Shown here: in pieces, positions 23,823 through 35,549 of the stretch | Numbering within the stretch: the first letter of the stretch is position 1 | How the letters are laid out: the number at the start of each line of letters is the position of its first letter | Origin: Davidsoniella eucalypti | Lineage: Eukaryota; Ascomycota; Sordariomycetes; Microascales; Ceratocystidaceae | Direction of reading: 5' to 3' | DNA: 64,000 nucleotides | NCBI GenBank assembly: GCA_004009845.1 | Contig: RMBW01000024.1 | Coordinates: forward strand, 62,001 to 126,000 | Program-made: the position numbers and the translations under genes | Notes under the pieces: model-generated | The model's input: the letters and a program-made list of their open reading frames with translations, nothing else | What the model was told of the DNA's origin: nothing | Databases searched by the model: none

Positions 23823-25090
23823 GCTTGGACTAAGCAGAGGTAGTGCTGCTTTCCATAATCAATGAAAGATGGCAGCGTTCAAGTTGTTCCTGCAAGGCAT
23901 GGCGTGAAACGAGCCAATGGGCGGGAAAGTCTGTGCTGTGCTCTACTATGCTCCGCTTTTGAGTGCAAAGTCACAGGTGATACCAGGGGATGGGGAGGCC
24001 AAGAGGGGAAAAATTGGCCTGGGAGTTGCGATGCATCCAGTGTCGCACTGCGAGCGAAGGGATCAAGCGCGCCGAATCAGGTTTTGCTTGAGAAAGAGGC
24101 TGCGATAGTTGTGGGAAGCCGTTGCTCTTGTGCTGATATCTAGCGATATCCGACGGATCTCATTTGCTCTCAGAAGCATCGCACTCACGATGCAATCTTG
24201 AGGGGCATTTCTTTGTATAGATCAATCAATGGACGGACGGCGTTAATGTTCTGGCAGGCGATAAGTTTTGATGTTTCAGAGATTCCACCCTGGGTTTTGT
24301 TTTTGTTTACGTTTTGACGCTAATTAGCTTCTTTTATATCAATCTTTGACTTTTTGCAATTGCATCAGCATGCTCTAAACTTTCTTGGAAGGCGCGGCTA
24401 TCAAAATATCGTGACATTGTCTTCGACCTTGCATCTGGCAATTGCCGGATGCAGCTAAGGAAAGAAACAAACCAGAAAAAAAATATATTGAAAGCACAAT
24501 GACGTATCACTTCACATCTTCTTTTTACTTTGCATTTCCCCGAATGCTACAGCACCAAGTGCCGCTAAAGCCCCGCTATAAATACAGTTCCTACAGGGGA
24601 CCATCCATGTTTTATAGTGGTTGCTGGCTCCGAGAATCCAAATCCGAGCACTGACCGACAGAGCAGTATCGCGTTCGTGATTTATTTTATTTCTTTGTAC
24701 GAGATCTCCAACTTTTTGTTTCCCTCTCTAACTTCGCGCCGAATATCGCATTACATCAAATACATATTTTTTCCCTTTTTGTTGTTAGGACTCGCTATTT
24801 GATATGGACGCTGTATTTTCTTGCTCTTCTTCGCTTGTATCAACGTAATCAGTAGCTTTAAGATCGACTTCAAATATCCACATCATCAAGCATCATTCTT
24901 CGCAGCTGCCCCAACGCCTCTGATCACACCATCGTCTTGTCCACCCAAAGCTGCTTCGTCAACTGCTCTGGCTAGCATTGTCAACTCCAGCTGTCTCTCT
25001 GCCATCTCGACTGCCATCGTCATCGCAATTGGCTTCTACTGGCTGAGTCAATTCCTGTCTCTTGTCCCACGCCACCATCAATCGATCATC
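23823..25090. other. Intergenic stretch between the zinc-ribbon and Rmd8-like genes
   Basis: The first few hundred bases are the 3' flank of the zinc-ribbon gene. From about 24660 the plus strand becomes T- and CT-rich, as in a promoter and leader for the following gene. An open frame runs into the next start codon from 24821 but has no ATG-initiated conserved content and looks like leader sequence. Confidence 0.45.
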
Positions 25091-27548
25091 ATGCCAAATC
25101 GCCAAGGTTCTTCGGTACGTCGTCCCCAGAACTCTGGAACCGCCGCCATGGATCGACTTATCGATGGAACCACTCAGTCTCAGCCTGGCCTCTTCGTTCT
25201 TAGTCGTCCGGCTAGGACTTGTCAGATCTGCTAGCACTGTGTCTTGGTCTTCTTTCCCCATGGCCTCCCTCTCTGCGGAACCATCCCGTTGCCCATAAGC
25301 TCGCCATATAATATAAATGCTGACCTGACATTTCTACCATAGCAAGACTCTCGCCGTGACTCGCGGAACCAGCGCAGCTCCAACTCGGCCAGCAACAGCC
25401 AAACCCAGGGCATCTCTGTCGACAGCGTGCTCGGCTTCTCCTCCGAAATACCGTCTGGCCAGCCTCGAGGCGGTCCGCCCAATCCATCTCCAACTGCCGC
25501 TGCCCGCAGTGAAAATGCTCTCATGGTGCCAGCTACCGCCGTGTCTGTTGCCACCGGTACACACTCCTCATTGACTCCAGCGCTATTAACGGCCTCCTCG
25601 GCCGCTTCCACGCCTGCCGATCTGCGCGCTAAGCGTATCAAGGCGCCTCCGTTGGCAAAGCTTCCCGTGATCCAGGCCCGTTTGAACCAACGCGTTCCGC
25701 AGCGCTCTACTAAGACTACTGAGAAGCTCGTGCTCTTGCCCGAGCAGGACGGCACCGACGGCCCACTTTCGGACGCATCTCTCCCCGACAGTGACGACCC
25801 GGTGCTCTCCAGCCGCCGCCCATTACGCGACGACGAGCTCAGCGCGCTGAAGAAAGGCGGCGCCATCCACGGCCGTAGCTATGCCGAGTGGCTGCCCAAA
25901 AAGGACCGCAGTTCCAACGTCGCGCGCCTCACAGCATACTGTGGCGCGCACGGATACAACCTCAAAGCAGCCGCCAAGTTCGTACGCGAAACACATGCTG
26001 CCAAAGCAAAACTATACGACGACTGTCTCTACGTCATCTACGCTCTCCCGCTTCTTCCGGGCAGCGATGGCTACCGTGTGCGCAGTAGACCTATCTTGAA
26101 GACGCCTGGCTCGTCACGCACAGTCTTGGATGAAGAGATCGAACGCAGTGAACAGCGCGTAGACCATTCCGTCTTCCTGGGTTTACAGGGCGATGGGAGC
26201 CCAGATGATGGTGCTGTCGGCGCTGGAGGAGAAGACGACGGCGGCCCCCCGCCGCCATTGCCACCGCGCCCTATGCTCTATCCCGGTGAAGAAGAACCGA
26301 ATATCAGCACATTGAGTAGGCTGCCGCCTAGCACGAATCTGTTCGCTGAGATGTTCATCTTCGCTTATGGCGTTGTGGTCTTTTGGAATTTTAGCGAGCA
26401 ACAAGAGCGCCTGATTCTTGCCGACCTCGAGTTTGCCGACCACGATGATTCCAGCAGTGAAACATCCGGAAGCTCCATTCCCAGCAGCACAGCCCAGAAC
26501 AACAGCAGCAACAGCAGTAGTAGTAACTATAATTACGGCAGTACCAATAGCGGCGGCAGTCATTTCGGCCATGGCCATAGCAATAGTATCGGCAGCAATA
26601 TTGCCAGCGATGACGAATTTGACGAAGATGCCCTCGTACAACGACCGCTAGACCAAGACGACTTCGAGACGGAAGAATTCCATTTTGCATATAGTGCCGA
26701 TGTATCGCGGCCACGTATCTTTAATGATATGATCACGCTACTGCCTGGATCGGACCATATGATCAAGCTCACCATCAGCCATGCCATTGCGCAAAGCACC
26801 AAACTATGCTACTTCGAAGAACGCATGACACAGACTCTCAGCGCCGCACAAAATATCCCAAAGCAGCTAGCTAAGACGGGGCAGTTGGTCATGAAGCGAG
26901 AGCAGATCATGAGCATCATGGGTCAATTATTTAAGAGTCGAGTCGAGTTGAATCTCTGTAAGCTTTCTCTATTTCTTTTTCGGGGTATTCATGTATACAG
27001 ATTTCTCATAGCTAACCATTCTTCCATTTATTTCCTTAGCATCCAACATGCTCGACACACCCAAATTCTTCTGGGACTCGGAACCAACGCTACATCCTCT
27101 CTACTCTGCTATCCGCGAATATCTCGAACTCGAAAACCGCATCAAAGTCCTCAACGAGCGCTGTCAAGTTTTCCTCGATCTAACCGAGATTCTATCCGAC
27201 AGTATTGCCGACAGTAACATGAGTACCATCACATGGATCATCATCGTGCTCATCATAGTATCCATCATGGTCACCGTAACTGAAGTCATGATTCGTATGA
27301 GTATCTTGCGCAAAAATCAAGACCAATTACGTCCCATAGTCGGTGGCGATGGAGACGCGAACGGGTCTCTCATCAGTGGCATAGATGCCGAGAAACAGGG
27401 CTTGGCTATACTGTTAGCTCAGGATCTCGTGCGTATGAATGTCAGTCTTGACGATCTCAGACTCTGGAGTCAAATGTGGACACAGGATCAAAGAACGGCA
27501 GTTTGTGGAACTTCAATCATTGATAAGACATTTAGCGAAGAATTATAA
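25091..27548 (+). CDS. DUF155 membrane protein, Rmd8-like
   Basis: Three exons are supported: 25091-25114, 25343-26957 and 27040-27548, giving 715 residues. The tiny first exon encodes MPNRQGSS, with a GTACGT donor and TAG acceptor. The second intron splits a Ser codon (GTAAGC donor, TTAG acceptor). The N-terminal 200 residues are Ser/Pro-rich and disordered. The conserved DUF155 domain follows: it includes the sequence NVARLTAYCGAHGYN, the signature MFIFAYGVVVFWNF near the middle, an acidic Ser/Asn-rich insertion, and a C-terminal block ending with a membrane helix (TITWIIIVLIIVSIMVTVTE). This order matches the yeast Rmd1/Rmd8 family, implicated in sporulation; the biochemical function is unknown. 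The Asn/Ser homopolymer insertion (about 26460-26600) interrupts the domain, as in other filamentous fungi. Confidence 0.9.
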
Positions 27549-27933
27549 TACGGTTTAGAAGGAGCGGGAAAAAAAAAAGTATTGGGGTGAAAGAAGGGGA
27601 AGCTTAGAAATGTATGTTATCCTCTCTTTTTTTGCAGCATTTTGTATGTTTTCAGAGTAACAGACTTCTTTAAAAACTGGGATAGCATGTCTTTCTTTTA
27701 TATATTCTCATATCTTTATCTTCACAGAAAAAAAAATACAGTCAAGAAATGCACACTAGTTAACTTCGTATACTCTAATTTGTCCTTCGGAGCCAAACTA
27801 TTTGAGATTTTCGTTAATATGTTGTTACATATATACCAAATCGAATTATTATGATCAAGTCAAGTTCAAGCGTCAGTATATTGTATCACATAGGAGAGCA
27901 GGATATTCATAAATGAAAAGTGTAATTGTAAGT
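27549..27933. other. 3' flank of the Rmd8-like gene
   Basis: AT-rich sequence between the Rmd8-like stop codon and the outermost unit of the PUF-motif array. No gene is seen. Both convergent transcripts could end here. Confidence 0.4.
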
Positions 27934-29058
27934 TATATACATGGTGTACTATATACAAAAAGGGAAGATACAGACAAAGGGGGGATCGTTGATACTACGT
28001 ATATACAAGTAGTGATGAGGTGCTGGTGATGTGATGGCGGTTTCTAATATATATACAAAGGTCTCAGAAAACAAAGCCGAAATGCGTGAGCCAAGGCTTA
28101 AGCACAGGAGTGAAGTTCCAGAAAAAAGAAACAAAAGCAAACAGCGAGTATGTATAGAGGAATAAATCGTGGAGGGGGGATATGTACAATCCAGATTCAT
28201 GTTCCGTAAAAAGTTAGTGGGCAGTTATTTGTGCAGAAAGGGACATTGTGATGTGACGTGCCAAGACAAAGAAAAATACCTAAATATATACAATGGTGAT
28301 TCAAGTCTGGAAAGGGGAAGAAGTGGTGGTGTGGCGGCTTTGAAGTACAAAGAGTCTCAGGAAAAAGTATGTACAGGTTGATATCCAAGTTCGACAAATA
28401 GAGCTGAAAAGCAGATGGGGGAATTTGTTGTGTAATCCATGACGATCTCAAAGAAATAGATATATACAAAAGTTGAGAAGGCCAGGATCAAAAGCGAGCG
28501 TAAGGAGTTGGTCGTTGATTTGTTGTGAACGGCTAAGAACCAAAGACTCAGGAATATATACAAATGAGATCTAGTTCTAGCAGCGAAATCACGGGGTTTA
28601 ATTCGGTGTTATGTGCAGGTTGGTTCAGGAGAAGATATGTCGGGAGATATGTACAAGTGGCATTCTAGTCCAGAAAAGAGAGAAGAAGTATAGACAAGAT
28701 GGCCGTTGCCTCGAAGTAGCCGACAACTCGGTGATATATACAATTGAGATGCGTGCTATTCAAGACGACGGGAGGGGGTGTGATAGGTAGAGATGTCTCA
28801 GCAAGATGAAATACTCGGTGATATATACAGGTGAGCAGCCGATCTAGTGAGAGATCAAAGGGAATTGGTGTGGTGATTGGTGAACAGGAGACTCGAATAT
28901 ATACAAGTGAGTCCCAGTCCCAATGCCACATAAGGTAGAAGGGTGTCGGAAGAGTGGATTTGAAGAACCGGAACGATCAGAAAATATGTACAAATGATGT
29001 TCGAATTCAGCAAAGAGCCAATGTTCAGAATAAACTAGAACCTCAAGAAATATGTACA
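27934..29058 (-). promoter_or_regulatory. Array of 15 PUF/Pumilio response elements downstream of CCC2
   Basis: On the minus strand there are 15 exact matches to TGTA[T/C]ATA, the UGUANAUA octamer bound by Puf3/Pumilio-type proteins. Plus-strand start positions (TATATACA or TATGTACA) are 27934, 27950, 28000, 28050, 28181, 28285, 28368, 28461, 28555, 28648, 28735, 28822, 28898, 28985 and 29051. None occurs on the opposite strand in this stretch. Six have a C two bases 5' of the octamer, the extra preference described for yeast Puf3. The array starts 56 bp after the CCC2 stop codon and is in CCC2 sense. That it is transcribed as CCC2 3' UTR and bound by a PUF protein is inference. Confidence 0.7.
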
Positions 29059-29114
29059 AACAAGATTCAAGTCTAATGAACAAAAGATAGTGGTGAATAG
29101 GCGGAAGGATGAGC
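27934..29114. repeat. Degenerate tandem repeat, unit about 66-131 bp
   Basis: Consecutive TATnTACA cores are spaced 131, 104, 83, 93, 94, 93, 87, 87, 76, 87 and 66 bp from 28050 to 29051, with tighter spacing (16-50 bp) at the left end. The sequence just before each core is often CTC[A/G]GGAA or CTCGGTGA. The sequence just after is often AAGTGA followed by TTC-AGTCC and GAAA. The rest of each unit has diverged. The octamer is by far the best-kept part, which is the pattern expected if it is under selection within an old minisatellite. Confidence 0.75.
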
Positions 29115-32100
29115 TTAATCCATCTCCATGGAGCTCAAGGCCATGTACTCCTTGCCGGTGTGCTTGCGATTCTGGAAGTAGTCGCGAACGCCCTTGACCC
29201 AAGTCATCGGGTTTAGCTTGCGGCCAGGGAAGTGAATCTCCTGGCCAGGCTTAGCACTGCGAGCATCCTCCATGTATTGAGGACGCTTCCAGAACTTGAG
29301 CAGAAGAGAGCTGACAACTACACTGACTGAAGAGCAGGCCATGGCTGCTCCAGCTGCCATGGGATGCAGGTGTAGACCGAAGGGGAGGAACATGCCCATG
29401 GCGAACGGAAGACCAACCAAGTTGTATAGGCAAGCCCAGGCCAAGTTCATCTTGATACGGCTGAAGATGGAGCGGGACAGGTGAAGGGCAGACGGGATGG
29501 ACATCAAGTCGTTAGGGCGCATCAGTACAATGTCAGCGGCCTCCATAGCGACGTCAGTGCCGCTGGCCATAGCAATACCGATATCAGCAGTAGCAAGAGC
29601 CGGTGAGTCGTTGATACCGTCACCGACCATGGCAACACAGTCGCCGTTCTGCTGCATTTCACGGATGATCTCTTGCTTCTGGTCGGGTGTGACACCAGCG
29701 TAGACATCTTCAGGTGCAATACCGACAATGCGAGCGACAGCCAGAGCAGCAGGACGCTGATCACCGGTGACCATGGCAGTGCGAATTCCGAGGTGGTGCA
29801 TTACAGCAATAGTAGCATAGGCATCTTCCTTGATAGTATCGGCCAGGCACAAGAAACCAGCATATTCGCCATCGATAGCAACAAAGATGTTAGTAGTACC
29901 AGACGAACTGCTCTTGCCATTGCCCTTGTTAGCACTTTCACTGTCACGGATGACATCCTGAGGCACCTCGATAGAGTTCATCTTGAGATACTTGGCAGAA
30001 CCAATCATCACGGCATAGCGGCGACGACCAGAGGAGGCAGGCTCAACTACAGCAGAAACACCCTTACCGACGATGGTCTTGAAATCACCAACACTACCAT
30101 CAATGGTAGATTCAGGGTCGATGTTAAGCTCATCGCGTGCGGCGTTGAGGACAGCTTTACCAACAGGATGCTCACTGCCCATCTCAGCAAGACCGACGAT
30201 AGACCACCAAGTCTTGCGGTTGATGCCGCCGTCGTTCCAGGTACCAGTAGACTTCATGCGAGCAACAGTCATCTTTCCCATAGTGATAGTACCAGTCTTG
30301 TCCAAAACAACGCGGTTGATGCGAGTAGCGGTCTCAAGAGCGGTACCACCCTTGACAAGAATGCCATTGGCAGCACCAACACCAGTCCCGACCATGACAG
30401 CAGTGGGAGTAGCTAGGCCAAGAGCACAAGGGCAAGCAAAGACGATAACAGAAATGCAAAGCTTCAAACACACCATCACACGGCCACCGTTCTCCTCGTC
30501 CATGAAGATATGAGGCGGGTTTCTAAGTACGTGGCTCAAGACCATCCAGGCAAAGAAAGTACCGAAGCCAAGGATCAGAATAACCGGCACGAAATATCCC
30601 GCGATCAAGTCAGCCAGGCGTTGAATGGGAGCGCGAGTAGTCTGCGCATCCTGAACCAGCTTGACGATTTGGCTGAGCTGAGTATCGCGACCGGCCCGAG
30701 TGACACGGAAGTCGACGCGGCCATGGCCATTGACGGTGCCTCCAATAAGGGCGCTGCCTTTGCTCTTTTGAACAGGCATCGGCTCACCGGTAACCATGCT
30801 CTCGTCAACATAAGTTTCGCCACGAACCAGGGTACCATCAGCAGGAATCTTGTCACCAGCGCGCAAGATAACAATGTCACCGACCTCGAGAAGCTCAGTG
30901 GGGATGTGGCGTTCATCGGCAGCACCGGAAGGGCCAGTCTGGTTAAGGCCTGGAGTTCTCGTGGTCTTGACCTCAGAGTCCCAGGCCTCGGCAGCCTTCT
31001 CCGCAGCGATGGGGTCAGCATAGATAGTGGTCATAGTAGGAGCTAAGGACATCAGCTGCGAAAGAGCTTTGGAGGTCTGGCCTTTGGCGCGGTTCTCCAG
31101 GAAACGGCCCAGGGTAATGAAGGTGATCAGCATGGTGCTAGTATCAAAGATGGTCTTGGGGCGGCTGTGAGGGGGCCTGCAGATAGCAACCATCATGAGG
31201 AACACACTGAAGAAGAATGCACAGGAGGTGCCAAGCACAACAAGCACATCCATTGTCGGCGACTTGTGCTTTAGACCCTTGTAGGCAGAAATATAAAAGC
31301 GCTTACCAATCCCAAACTGGATAGGGATGGTCAGGCCAAGGCAGATGAGATCGCCAAGGAAAAGACCGGGTATGAGCTCATATTTGCCAAAGTCGATGGC
31401 AGGGATCGTCGGTAGTAGCATGTTCAAGAAAAAGACAGGAACAGCAAACGATAGAGACAACTTGAAGGCATGCTGCCACTCATTAATCTCACGTGTCTTG
31501 GCAAGAGACTCAAGCTGTGAGTTATTATCGTCGCTGTCAGAAACAAGGGCATTCAGGCCCTCTTTCTCGATGACGTCGACCATGGCACGCAAACCGACGA
31601 CCTGAGGATTGTGAACCACGGTCATTCTCGAAGTCGAGATGTTGGCTGAGGCAGATGAAACGCCCATCAAGGCACAAAGTGTGTCCTCCAGCTTTGTAGC
31701 CAGCGAAGCAGTCAGATTACCATATAACTTGAACTGCGATGAGGTTGTGGTGGAAGATGAATCAGTGGACTCTGTAGTGGACAATAGAGTGGCGCCAAAC
31801 CCGCGATTCTCAATGGCCTCGATGATAGCACCGGTAGATAGCTTGGCTGCGTCATGTGATATAACAGCGCGCTCAGCAAGCAAGCTGATATTGAAGCGCA
31901 ATACTCCTTCAACGCCAGAAAATGCACCTTCAACAGCGGATGTGCAGGCTCCACAAGTCATGCCCTCAACGGCAACAGTGGTGATTGACACGACATCTCT
32001 TGTCTCTTTTGAGTCTGCGGTTCGTGAGAATATCTCGGAATCGGTGATTTCAGCGCCGAAGCCGCGGTCTTCGATCATGTCGACGATGTTTTCTTTGGTG

Positions 32101-32691
32101 AGAATAGTGATATCATGGCGGATGAGAGCCTTCTCCAGAGTAAGAGAGATGTTGAAATCGACGACACCAGGAACATCTTCAAATGCAGATTCGATGGCTG
32201 ATGTGCATGCGCCACATGTCATGCCCTCAATGGCAATTGTGGTCGTGGCAACATTGCCGGTTCTCTTTTCGTCCATATACTTTGACCGCTGTCGTGGTAG
32301 TCTGGGAGATGGGAGGTCCGTGGATATGATCTCCGCATCAAAGCCGCGATCTTCAATGATCTCGTGGATCTTCTCTGGTGGAATAGTGGCAGGGTCATGT
32401 ATGACAACAGCGCGTTCCATCACTAAGCTCACGGAGACACTTTTAATGCCGGCGACGCCAGTGAGGCCGCTCTCTATAGCAGAGGTGCATGCGCCGCATC
32501 TATAGTGACACAAATGTTAGTTGTTGCTATTAGCACGCATTCCCCTCATCGCATTCCGGGTTGGCCGGCGAAGCGAGCAAGAAGTAATTTGTAGTAGTAC
32601 AGGCCATTGAAAATAATAATACAATGATATAGTGGAATGGAAAATGTTAGACTCACGTCATGCCGCCAATCTTGACTGTGGTAGTCGCCAT
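29115..32691 (-). CDS. CCC2: Copper-transporting P1B-type ATPase (Ccc2/ATP7 family)
   Basis: Exon 1 is 32691-32657 (35 nt) and exon 2 is 32499-29115, giving 1139 residues. Splicing rebuilds the first metal-binding motif GGMTCGACTS exactly across the junction (GTGAGT donor, CTATAG acceptor). Three N-terminal HMA domains carry GMTCGAC (Cys pairs at residues 13/16, 107/110 and 194/197). A fourth HMA-like segment at about residues 268-328 lacks the Cys pair. The catalytic core has TGEPMPV (actuator), the transmembrane CPC motif at about 701-703, DKTGTITMGK (phosphorylated Asp about 745), SEHPVGKA (nucleotide domain His-Pro) and MVGDGINDSPAL. The family pumps Cu(I) into the late secretory pathway to load cuproenzymes such as Fet3-type ferroxidases and laccases. 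The gene is convergent with the Rmd8-like gene; its 3' flank carries the PUF-motif array. Confidence 0.97.
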
Positions 32692-35549
32692 GATGGCTAT
32701 TGTATGTGTGTATGTGTGTGTGTGTGCTCGCTGGTTGGGGTTTTAGAATGAACCAAGGACAAAACAAGATAAAGGTAAAGAAAATATAAAAGGCGCCGGA
32801 TAAAGACACGAGCAGCGTGCCAATATGCTAGTGGTAGCAAGTGGGGACGCTCTAACTTTATTGTTACTAGTAGCAGCACTATCGTCCAGATAGTCAGGCA
32901 CTATAGATAAGAAGAAAGGAATGATTGATGATGATGATAGAAAATGATGTTCTCGAAAAGTAGAACGGGGAGCGCCGAGTTAAGTATCAAAACTTCCGAG
33001 CGAACTGGGCGAAGTACAAAGAGAGATAAAACCGTCAGCAATAACTTGATTTAGTAAGCCAATCCAATCCCTTGCAAAGGTACAGAGCAGGCGTGGTGTG
33101 TGCTGAACGGCACAATATTTCTCTATTGTGGACAGCGCAGGGCGTTTTTCATGAAGGGATGCTAGCGAGTACAAAGAAAGGCAAGCGAGTGAAAGAGCAG
33201 TGCAGTGCTAGTAGGTTGACGAGGGTGTCTGATCGAGGCAAGGGGGTGTGTGGTTTGTTAATACTGGACTGGGTAGATTGATTGACAGAAAGCTCCAGAT
33301 AGTACGAACCAGGAAACAAACGAAGGAAGCGTAGTAGAATCAATCTAGCTTCGAAGATGAGGATGAGGAAATGGGAAAATAAATAAAATAAGAAAGAATA
33401 TAAGTCTAAGTAGGCTATGTCGTATTATTTCTATGTTGACGATGCTTGAAGGCTGATGGCTCTCGGATAGCAAACACTAATTGTGACGAAGATCCAAGCA
33501 AACTGCAGAAGCCAGCTGCTAGGGTAATTTATTTTTTTTCTTCTGCGGCAGCTTTGTGACGAGGCGTCGTGGGCGGACGAGAAGTTGGTCAGGTCACTAG
33601 TGGACGTTCCAGGATAGAAGCCAGAATATTAGATTTGATGCGATGATGGAGAGTACAGAAAAAGACGAAGGCGTTTATCGGGCGCTGTGGCTCTAATGAA
33701 TGCGTGTTTGCTTGCGTCGAGGGGGTGGGTGACTGATTGATTGGTAGATTTTAGTCTTTCAAGTCAAACTGGAATTAGAAGAAAATAATTATAATAATTG
33801 GAATGAAGCGCCAGGCTTAAGATTTTGCTTATTGTGTGAAATAGATATGCAGATAGACAAATCGCTCGATTCTAGGCTCGATATTATGAAGCTATCGCTA
33901 GACGCGATAATAGAAGATTTCCTTTGGATGGATTGAAGTAAAGAAGAAGAAGAAATAAATTACAAATGCAATTGGGTGAGAGGTAAAGCAAGCTTTTCAT
34001 CTTGACACAGATTTTTCACTTTGCCTTTCATTTGGCTTGGCCAGGTAGTTACTCAAACGCTAATACCGATGCGGTAGCTGCCCAAAACCAAACATAGCAC
34101 TGCTAAAAAAGTTACTGATTTCTTTGCCCGTCAACTTTGGTCGGCCTGTTTGATAAGCTACCAGTTTTCTCCGTCATTCTTGGCCCCTCAAATCTACAGT
34201 TGGATCAGACATAAATCTATAGGTGCCAAAAGCCTTCTAGCTTCTAGCTTGACTTATCTCACTGATATATTTTTCTAGCTTCTAGTCCTGTAGTCAATAA
34301 AAATGGCAATAGCCCTCTTGCAGCTTCCACTTTTATTTGCCCCTACTTCCCTGACTTGTTTCACCTTGACACTGAAGAGACCAGACCACTAGTAGATGAT
34401 GCTCTATTCAATCCGCTATGCTAACCGAGCCCAGAAAAGCATCTCTTCCCTTTTCTACAATCACAGAAAACAATCAAAAATCAAGATGTCATTCCAGAAT
34501 TTAATTATCGTGCTGCCATACTAGGGTCCTTTTACACTGTCTTGGCTTCCAGCAATTAAGCAAGCCATGGCTTACTGAGTCGGTCAGTCGGTCAAGCTAT
34601 CAGTAACATACGATGTTGACGACTGCGCTGTATCCATTACCCTTTACCAAACCAGCCGCCTTGAAACGCTAGCACCCCCATGCTTCGTGGTTAGCCATGC
34701 ATTTTTTGTCTTTCTTTGGCTTTCTGTCTGTGAGTTACAACATAAACTTGCAGATATGTATCTGTATGTATTTACAGGCTTCGGGAAGGCAAAATCTGGT
34801 AGCCCTGGACGGGGGTCAAAACTCAAAATTCACGGCAGAGAAAACTGTGCGTTGAAAGCTTGGAGATATACGTAATGGGGAGTCTTTGCACCAAAAGCAC
34901 GGGTACCTTAGTCTAGGATCTAGTGTGTCTAGACTAACGTAACGATACTTTATTTCTTCAACCAAAGAACCAATAAACAAACATAATGAACGTAATACAT
35001 CCGTAGGGTTAGACGGGCTAAGAATCGCACTAGACCAACCCTAACTGTGTGCCCCGCGTTGATTGGCCCTGAAACTGAGCTTTCAACCTAGAAAGTTGTT
35101 TGTCCATAGTAGATTATTAAAACGACTTTCAAACACTACTATTGAGAGAAGAGATAACTCACTGATCGCTTCATGAAGATTGTTGTTCGCCAAGACAGTC
35201 ATAAACAAGAACGCCTTTCATTGATGATTGAACAAATCTCATCGACCTTTGAAACTACGAGATAACACTAGTGTTTTGAGCTGCATCTTACAGCTCCTTA
35301 TTGCTACTGTCGGTCACTGACCTTGCTGACCATTTGTAACGTCGACAAGCGGAAGCACGGCATTTGAGCTACGGAGTTTACCTTTCAGCCTCGTCTCGCA
35401 ACTCGGAGCTTTTCTCCATTGTCAACACGCACCGTATGCCCATTAGCCTCATTTTTAGGCTAAATATTGCTACCACCACTACTACCACTGCTACTATTAT
35501 TGTCTGTGCTCTTTATCTCTTCTTTTTGAATATATCGCACTAGTAAACC
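32692..35549. other. Divergent intergenic region between CCC2 and CSN7
   Basis: No supported gene over 2.86 kb. A (TG)n-rich run (32701-32726) sits immediately upstream of the CCC2 start and would be (CA)n in its leader. TAGGGTTAG at 35004 and AACCCTAA at 35036 face each other. The right end (35450-35549) is the CSN7 leader. Confidence 0.45.
32701..32726. repeat. (TG)n-type microsatellite in the CCC2 leader
   Basis: An imperfect TG/TATG dinucleotide run lies about 10 bp upstream of the CCC2 start codon on the minus strand. It is probably within the 5' UTR. Confidence 0.7.

Noticed and set aside
27549..29114. TATATACA array as a regulatory element of the Rmd8-like gene
   Set aside because: In the Rmd8 sense the word is not a known RNA motif, whereas in the CCC2 sense all copies match UGUANAUA and the array abuts the CCC2 stop codon.
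29673..32505. Plus-strand ORFs up to 288 codons opposite CCC2
   Set aside because: They are antisense shadows of a highly conserved P-type ATPase; the protein motifs are all on the minus strand.
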